Notes under the pieces: model-generated | Seen by the model: only the letters and a program-made list of their open reading frames with translations | Databases searched by the model: none | What the model was told of the DNA's origin: nothing | Made by a program: the position numbers and the translations under genes | Part shown: positions 59,659-64,000 of the stretch, piece after piece | How the letters are laid out: each line of letters opens with the position of its first letter | How positions within the stretch are numbered: the stretch's first letter is position 1 | Assembly: GCF_003240585.1 (NCBI RefSeq) | Contig: NZ_PCDP01000038.1 | Coordinates: 398,545-462,544 of the forward strand | Origin: Arminella tubonensis | GTDB taxonomy: Bacteria > Pseudomonadota > Alphaproteobacteria > Rhizobiales > Rhizobiaceae | Direction: 5' to 3' | DNA: 64,000 nucleotides

Positions 59659-60345
59659 ATGCCCATCTTCGATCTTGCGATCACCCCGCTCCGCGATATC
59701 AACCAGACCCTGCACGACGTCGCGCAGGGCGCGAACGACCTCCATTATGACATCGTCAACCCACGCGGCAGCCATGCGGTGGCCGCTGGCGTCCATGCGC
59801 CGATCACGATCGATGTCCAGGGCAATGTCGGCTATTATTGCGGCGGCATGAATGAGGATGCGACCATCACCATCCACGGTTCCGCCGGCCCTGGTGTCGG
59901 CGAAAACATGATGTCGGGGACAATCGTCGTGAAGGGCGATGCCAGCCAGTATGCCGGCGCGACCGCATGCGGCGGGCTGCTGGTGATCGAGGGCAACGCC
60001 TCGTCACGCTGCGGCATCTCGATGAAAGGCGTCGACATCGTTGTGCGCGGCAATATCGGGCACATGTCCGCCTTCATGGCACAGGCCGGCAATTTAGTGG
60101 TTCTCGGCGATGCCGGGGATGCGCTGGGCGACTCGCTCTACGAGGCCAGGATATTCGTCCGCGGCAAGGTGAAGAGCCTCGGCGCGGACTGCATTGCCAA
60201 GGAGATGAAGCCGAAGCATTTGAAGATCGTCGCCGACCTGCTCGAGAAGGCCGGTGTCACCGACGTCAGGCCGGAAGAATTCAGCCGCTACGGCTCGGCT
60301 CGCAAGCTCTATACCTTCCACGTCGACAATGCCGACGCGTATTGA
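59659..60345 (+). CDS. glxC: GXGXG-domain subunit of N-methylglutamate synthase type
   Basis: 228 residues from the ATG at 59659. The right-handed beta-helix of the GltB C-terminal domain is visible in repeated turns: VQGNVGYYCGGMNEDATITIHG, GTIVVKGDASQYAGATACGG and VRGNIGHMSAFMAQAGNLVV. In glutamate synthase this domain is fused; here it is a free subunit. It is 58 bases after glxB and 74 before glxD, all same strand, so one operon. It has no catalytic residues of its own. Confidence 0.9.
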   Translation: MPIFDLAITPLRDINQTLHDVAQGANDLHYDIVNPRGSHAVAAGVHAPITIDVQGNVGYYCGGMNEDATITIHGSAGPGVGENMMSGTIVVKGDASQYAGATACGGLLVIEGNASSRCGISMKGVDIVVRGNIGHMSAFMAQAGNLVVLGDAGDALGDSLYEARIFVRGKVKSLGADCIAKEMKPKHLKIVADLLEKAGVTDVRPEEFSRYGSARKLYTFHVDNADAY

Positions 60346-60419
60346 GCTTAGACCGAAAAGCTGAACTGCTTTTTTTCCGCCGTTGTGCGCTTCAATAATT
60401 GATTAGATCGAGGTCCGTC

Positions 60420-61748
60420 ATGAGCTACCAGAACCCTCCCACGAAGCCTCGTCCTTCGGCCACCTTCGACGAATACACGATGTCGGAAATCCGTCGCGCC
60501 GCCGCGACCGGCATCTATGACATCCGCGGTGCCGGGGCCAAGCGCAAGCTTCCACATTTCGACGACCTGCTGTTTCTCGGCGCTTCGATCTCCCGCTACC
60601 CGCTCGAAGGCTATCGCGAGAAGTGCGACACCAATGTCGTTCTCGGCAGCCGCTTTGCCAAGAAGCCGATCGAACTCAAGATCCCGATCACCATCGCCGG
60701 CATGAGCTTCGGCTCGTTGTCCGGGCCGGCCAAGGAGGCACTTGGTCGTGGCGCCACCATCGCCGGTACCTCGACGACGACGGGAGACGGCGGGATGACG
60801 GAGGAAGAGCGCGGGCACTCGCAGATCCTCGTCTATCAGTACCTGCCATCGCGCTATGGCATGAACCCCAAGGATTTGCGCCGCGCCGACGCGATCGAGA
60901 TCGTCATCGGCCAGGGCGCCAAGCCCGGCGGCGGCGGCATGCTGCTCGGCCAGAAGATTTCCGACCGTGTCGCAGAAATGCGTACCCTGCCGAAGGGTAT
61001 CGACCAGCGCTCGGCGTCGCGTCATCCCGACTGGACGGGGCCGGACGATCTGGAAATCAAGATCATGGAACTGCGCGAGATCACCAATTGGGAAAAGCCG
61101 ATCTATGTGAAGGTCGGCGGCGCGCGGCCCTATTACGACACCGCGCTTGCAGTCAAGGCAGGTGCCGACGTTGTCGTGCTCGATGGCATGCAAGGGGGCA
61201 CCGCGGCGACGCAGGAGGTGTTCATCGAGAATGTCGGCATGCCGACGCTCGCCTGCATCCGTCCCGCCGTTCAGGCGCTGCAGGACCTCGGTATGCATCG
61301 AAAGGTGCAGCTGATCATCTCCGGCGGCATCCGCAATGGCGCGGACGTTGCAAAGGCGCTGGCTCTTGGTGCCGATGCCGTTTCGATCGGCACTGCTGCC
61401 CTGATTGCAATCGGTGAGAACGACCCGCACTGGGCGGCCGAATACGAGGCGCTCGGGACGACCGCGGAGGCCTATGACGACTGGCACGAGGGCAAGGACC
61501 CGGCCGGCATCACCACCCAGGATCCCGAGTTGATGAAGCGCGTCGATCCCGTTGCGGCCGGTCGGCGTCTTGCCAACTATCTCAAGGTGATGACGCTGGA
61601 AGCGCAGACGATCGCGCGAGCCTGCGGCAAGAACCATGTCCACAATCTCGAGCCGGAAGACCTCTGCGCACTAACGATCGAAGCCTCCGCCATGGCGCAG
61701 GTTCCGCTCGCTGGAACGAACTGGATTCCGGGCAAGGGCGGGTATTGA
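60420..61748 (+). CDS. glxD: Glutamate synthase large-subunit-like FMN protein, N-methylglutamate synthase type
   Basis: 442 residues from the ATG at 60420. The TIM barrel of GltS shows IPITIAGMSFGSLSGPAKEAL, VIGQGAKPGGGGMLLGQKIS (FMN region) and KVGGARPYYDTALAVKAGADVVVLDG. SGGIRNGADVAKALALGADAVSIGT completes the FMN-phosphate site. As catalytic subunit it would turn glutamate and methylamine into N-methylglutamate with GlxB/GlxC. The cysteine cluster of a typical GltB iron-sulphur centre is not obvious in this form. Confidence 0.92.
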   Translation: MSYQNPPTKPRPSATFDEYTMSEIRRAAATGIYDIRGAGAKRKLPHFDDLLFLGASISRYPLEGYREKCDTNVVLGSRFAKKPIELKIPITIAGMSFGSLSGPAKEALGRGATIAGTSTTTGDGGMTEEERGHSQILVYQYLPSRYGMNPKDLRRADAIEIVIGQGAKPGGGGMLLGQKISDRVAEMRTLPKGIDQRSASRHPDWTGPDDLEIKIMELREITNWEKPIYVKVGGARPYYDTALAVKAGADVVVLDGMQGGTAATQEVFIENVGMPTLACIRPAVQALQDLGMHRKVQLIISGGIRNGADVAKALALGADAVSIGTAALIAIGENDPHWAAEYEALGTTAEAYDDWHEGKDPAGITTQDPELMKRVDPVAAGRRLANYLKVMTLEAQTIARACGKNHVHNLEPEDLCALTIEASAMAQVPLAGTNWIPGKGGY

Positions 61749-61782
61749 GACGAATGGATTTTCAGGCTCTCTTGAAGAAAGG

Positions 61783-61906
61783 CCCCTCCCCAACCCTCCC
61801 CACAAGGGGGAGGGAGTTGCCCGTCGCAAGCATCCGGGCAAAACAATTGATGCAGACGGTGCGGCACATTAGCCCCCTCCCCCTTGTGGGGAGGGTTGGG
61901 GAGGGG
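61783..61906. repeat. Large inverted repeat with 32-base arms
   Basis: The arms at 61783-61814 and 61875-61906 are perfect inverted copies of a CCCCTCCCC-AACCCTCCCC type sequence, separated by a 60-base loop. A transcript through here would fold into a very stable hairpin between glxD and glnT. The motif looks like a family of intergenic palindromes common in Rhizobiales genomes. Confidence 0.8.
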
Positions 61907-62000
61907 TTTTCTTATTGACGGGCCTCCAAAGCGCTTCTCGGTAGCGCCCGCCAACACCTAATTTCGAACAAGTGTCTAATAAATCCAAAGGGGAACAAGA

Positions 62001-63308
62001 ATGACACTGGATCTCGCTGCCTTTGCCAAGGAAAAAGGCATCAAGTATTTCATGATCAGCTATACCGATCTTTTCGGTGGACAGCGTGCCAAGCTCGTAC
62101 CGGCGCAGGCGATCGCCGGGATGCAGGCCGAGGGTGCTGGCTTTGCCGGCTTTGCCACATGGCTCGACATGTCGCCTGCCCATCCTGATCTGTTCGCAGT
62201 TCCGGATGCCTCGTCGGTCATCCAGCTTCCCTGGAAACGGGACGTCGCCTGGGTCGCTGCCGACTGCGTCATGGAGGGCAAGCTTGTCGAGCAGGCGCCG
62301 CGCAACGTGCTCAAAAAGCTGATCGGCCAAGCCGAGGCGCTAGGCAAGCACGTGAAGACCGGCGTCGAAGCCGAATTCTTCCTCATCACAGCAGACGGCG
62401 AGACGATCTCCGACAAATACGATACGGCCGACAAGCCATGCTACGACCAGCAGGCGATCATGCGCCGCTACGACGTCATCGCCGAGATTTGCGACTACAT
62501 GCTCGAGCTCGGCTGGGGCCCGTACCAGAACGACCATGAGGACGCCAACGGCCAGTTCGAGATGAACTGGGAATTCGATGACGCGCTGAAGACTGCGGAC
62601 AAGCACTCTTTCTTCAAGTTCATGGTCAAATCCGTCGCCGAGAAGCACGGCCTTCGCGCCACTTTCATGCCGAAGCCCTTCAAGGGCCTGACCGGCAACG
62701 GCTGCCACTGCCACATCTCGGTCTGGGACAAGGCGGGCGAGACCAACGTCTTTGCCGACAAGGCGATGGACTTCGGACTTTCGGCAGAGGGCCGGAATTT
62801 TCTCGGCGGCATCATGAAACACGCTTCCGCACTTGCCGCCATTACCAATCCAACCGTCAACTCGTACAAGCGCATCAACGCGCCGCGCACGATTTCAGGC
62901 GCGACCTGGTCTCCGAACACCGTGACCTGGGCCGGCAACAACCGGACGCACATGGTTCGCGTTCCGGGGCCTGGCCGCTTCGAGCTGCGCCTGCCTGATG
63001 GAGCAGTGAACCCTTACCTTCTGCAGGCGATCATCATCGCTGCAGGCCTCGACGGATTGAACACAAAGGCCGATCCCGGCCGTCACTACGACATAGACAT
63101 GTATGCCGAAGGGCATCTGGTGACGGACGCGCCACGTCTGCCGCTCAATCTTTTGGACGCGCTGCGCGAATACGACAAGGATGAAGGTCTGAAACAAGCC
63201 ATGGGGCTGGCGTTCTCCAGCGCCTATATCAAGCTGAAGCAGGTGGAATGGAACACCTACGCGTCGCATTTTACCCAGTGGGAGCGCGACACGACGCTGG
63301 ACATCTGA
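62001..63308 (+). CDS. glnT: Type III glutamine synthetase-like ligase, gamma-glutamylmethylamide synthetase type
   Basis: 435 residues. Glutamine synthetase motifs are present: KTGVEAEFFLIT (metal-binding E-x-E), NDHEDANGQFEMNW, KPFKGLTGNGCHCHISVWDKAG (the H-x-H of the ATP site) and NSYKRINAPRT, with RVPGPGRFELRLPDGAVNPYL near the end. Proteins of this branch, called GlnT or GmaS, make gamma-glutamylmethylamide from glutamate and methylamine. It lies behind glxBCD and ahead of purU, matching the methylamine route. Confidence 0.92.
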   Translation: MTLDLAAFAKEKGIKYFMISYTDLFGGQRAKLVPAQAIAGMQAEGAGFAGFATWLDMSPAHPDLFAVPDASSVIQLPWKRDVAWVAADCVMEGKLVEQAPRNVLKKLIGQAEALGKHVKTGVEAEFFLITADGETISDKYDTADKPCYDQQAIMRRYDVIAEICDYMLELGWGPYQNDHEDANGQFEMNWEFDDALKTADKHSFFKFMVKSVAEKHGLRATFMPKPFKGLTGNGCHCHISVWDKAGETNVFADKAMDFGLSAEGRNFLGGIMKHASALAAITNPTVNSYKRINAPRTISGATWSPNTVTWAGNNRTHMVRVPGPGRFELRLPDGAVNPYLLQAIIIAAGLDGLNTKADPGRHYDIDMYAEGHLVTDAPRLPLNLLDALREYDKDEGLKQAMGLAFSSAYIKLKQVEWNTYASHFTQWERDTTLDI

Positions 63309-63588
63309 GCCGGCGCCGGAACAAGCGCAGCGGGCCGGTCGCCTGCTGCGCGTCACTGCTGCCATGCTTGCCGACACGGCGGGGATGCGCGTCTGGAAGA
63401 CGCAACGGGAACGGACTTTCCCGCTGCCTGCCGTAGATTGGCTGGAGAGGCGCCGCTGTGCGGCCGTGCGGGAAATTGACAGGTTGCCCGGACGGATTGT
63501 TGCAGAGATGAGGGCCTGCCGATCTATCCGGGGCATCCCGTTTCAATTAAGGCAGGCCTGATCAATGCCTGCGACAGAGGGAAGAGAC
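63309..63588. other. Spacer between glnT and purU
   Basis: 280 bases. A 65-codon open frame (63364-63561) is Arg-rich and matches no family I know; I do not call it. No riboswitch of the glycine or tetrahydrofolate type was recognised. Several inverted CG-rich patches occur near 63310-63340. Confidence 0.35.
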
Positions 63589-64000
63589 ATGAAGAGCTAC
63601 GTTCTGACAGTATCCTGCAAATCGACGCGCGGGATTGTCGCGGCCATTGCGAACTATCTTGCCGACCAGGGTTGCAACATCGTCGACAGCTCGCAGTTCG
63701 ACGATCTCGACACCGGCAAGTTCTTCATGCGCGTCAGCTTCATCTCCGAGGAGGGTGCAGGCGCAGAAGCGCTGGTCGAGGGCTTCAAGCCGGTCGCTGC
63801 CAAATTCGCGATGGATTGCGAAATCCACGATGCTACCAAGCGCATGAAGGTGCTGTTGATGGTGTCGCGCTTCGGCCATTGTCTCAACGACCTGCTCTAT
63901 CGCTGGAAGATCGGCGCGCTGCCGATCGATATCGTCGGCGTGGTGTCCAACCACTTCGAATACCAGAAGGTGGTGGTCAACCACGACATTCCGTTCCACC
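63589..64000 (+). CDS. purU: Formyltetrahydrofolate deformylase, 5' part
   Basis: The first 137 residues run off the window end. The start ATG at 63589 has AGAGGGAAGAG upstream. The N-terminal ACT domain (SYVLTVSCKSTRGIVAAIANYL, GCNIVDSSQFDD) is followed by KRMKVLLMVSRFGHCLNDLLYRW and GALPIDIVGVVSNH, the start of the formyltransferase fold. PurU releases formate from 10-formyl-tetrahydrofolate and so feeds C1 balance; it is often next to N-methylglutamate and methylamine genes. The substrate-binding C-terminus is not in view. Confidence 0.93.
   Translation, partial: MKSYVLTVSCKSTRGIVAAIANYLADQGCNIVDSSQFDDLDTGKFFMRVSFISEEGAGAEALVEGFKPVAAKFAMDCEIHDATKRMKVLLMVSRFGHCLNDLLYRWKIGALPIDIVGVVSNHFEYQKVVVNHDIPFH

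Noticed and set aside
63364..63561. 65-codon open frame between glnT and purU
   Set aside because: Arg-rich, no recognised family, no convincing ribosome-binding site; looks like a high-GC random frame.
63309..63588. Glycine or tetrahydrofolate riboswitch before purU
   Set aside because: The conserved glycine-aptamer core and its AU-rich expression platform are not visible.

Overview
This is a chromosomal segment of an alphaproteobacterium, most likely of the family Rhizobiaceae (Rhizobium, Ensifer, Agrobacterium or a close relative). The evidence is a high-GC sequence, a set of core genes (guaA, xseA, pheS, pheT, rpmI, rplT, infC, lepA), a perfect Irr/ICE-type palindrome in front of a membrane-bound ferritin (mbfA), an EcfG-type stress promoter, a BA14K-like protein, a BTLCP protein, and a glxABCD-glnT-purU cluster as known from sinorhizobia.

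Layout. 0-2 kb: end of a nucleosidase gene, then guaA. 2-6.9 kb: an accessory-looking block directly behind guaA with two NAD(P) oxidoreductases, a LysR regulator, a YciI protein, an ArsR regulator and two SRPBCC proteins. 6.9-16.9 kb: a tiny lipoprotein, DNA repair (Ogt, XseA), GST, an RNA ligase-like protein, a LysR/quinone reductase pair, and housekeeping enzymes (zinc acylase, YffB-like, YbaK, aminopeptidase, quinone reductase). 17-20.5 kb: a GT-C, GT2 and GtrA trio for lipid-linked sugar transfer. 20.5-26.3 kb: sugar-type oxidoreductases, GNAT, LysR and NTF2-like proteins. 26.3-32 kb: the translation block pheS-pheT, rpmI-rplT and infC; a DUF4160/DUF2442 pair sits inside the pheS-pheT operon, and infC appears to start at ATT. 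32-39.6 kb: hydrolase, BTLCP protein, mbfA with divergent truncated haemoglobin, and a run of EamA exporter, acetylpolyamine-type deacetylase, GNAT and XRE-cupin regulator facing a TenA gene. 39.7-46.8 kb: lepA, a LysR/SDR pair, a DUF2066 protein, a SelW-like protein, a BA14K-like protein and a phosphohexomutase. 46.9-48.9 kb: tRNA-Leu(CAG), then a general-stress/DUF892 fusion under an EcfG-like promoter. 49.2-57.6 kb: surface polysaccharide genes (GT25, CapD-type dehydratase, Wzz/GumC-type protein, GH5 glucanase, Wzy-like polymerase, acyltransferase). 57.6-64 kb: an AraC-type regulator, the three subunits of an N-methylglutamate-synthase-type enzyme, a gamma-glutamylmethylamide-synthetase-type GlnT and the start of purU.

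How the parts fit. The right end looks like a C1/methylamine nitrogen route: GlnT and the Glx/Mgs subunits make and move methylated glutamate, and PurU releases formate from formyl-tetrahydrofolate. Polysaccharide genes are spread over two loci, with a charging/flipping/transfer trio near 18 kb and polymerisation/chain length/trimming genes near 50-57 kb. Four LysR genes are each divergent from a redox enzyme; the two at 4 and 10 kb share a nearly identical palindrome touching the regulator's start codon.

Limits. All functions are assigned by reading motifs, with no database search. Starts were chosen by ribosome-binding sites and family length. Regulatory sites are pattern matches, not demonstrated sites.
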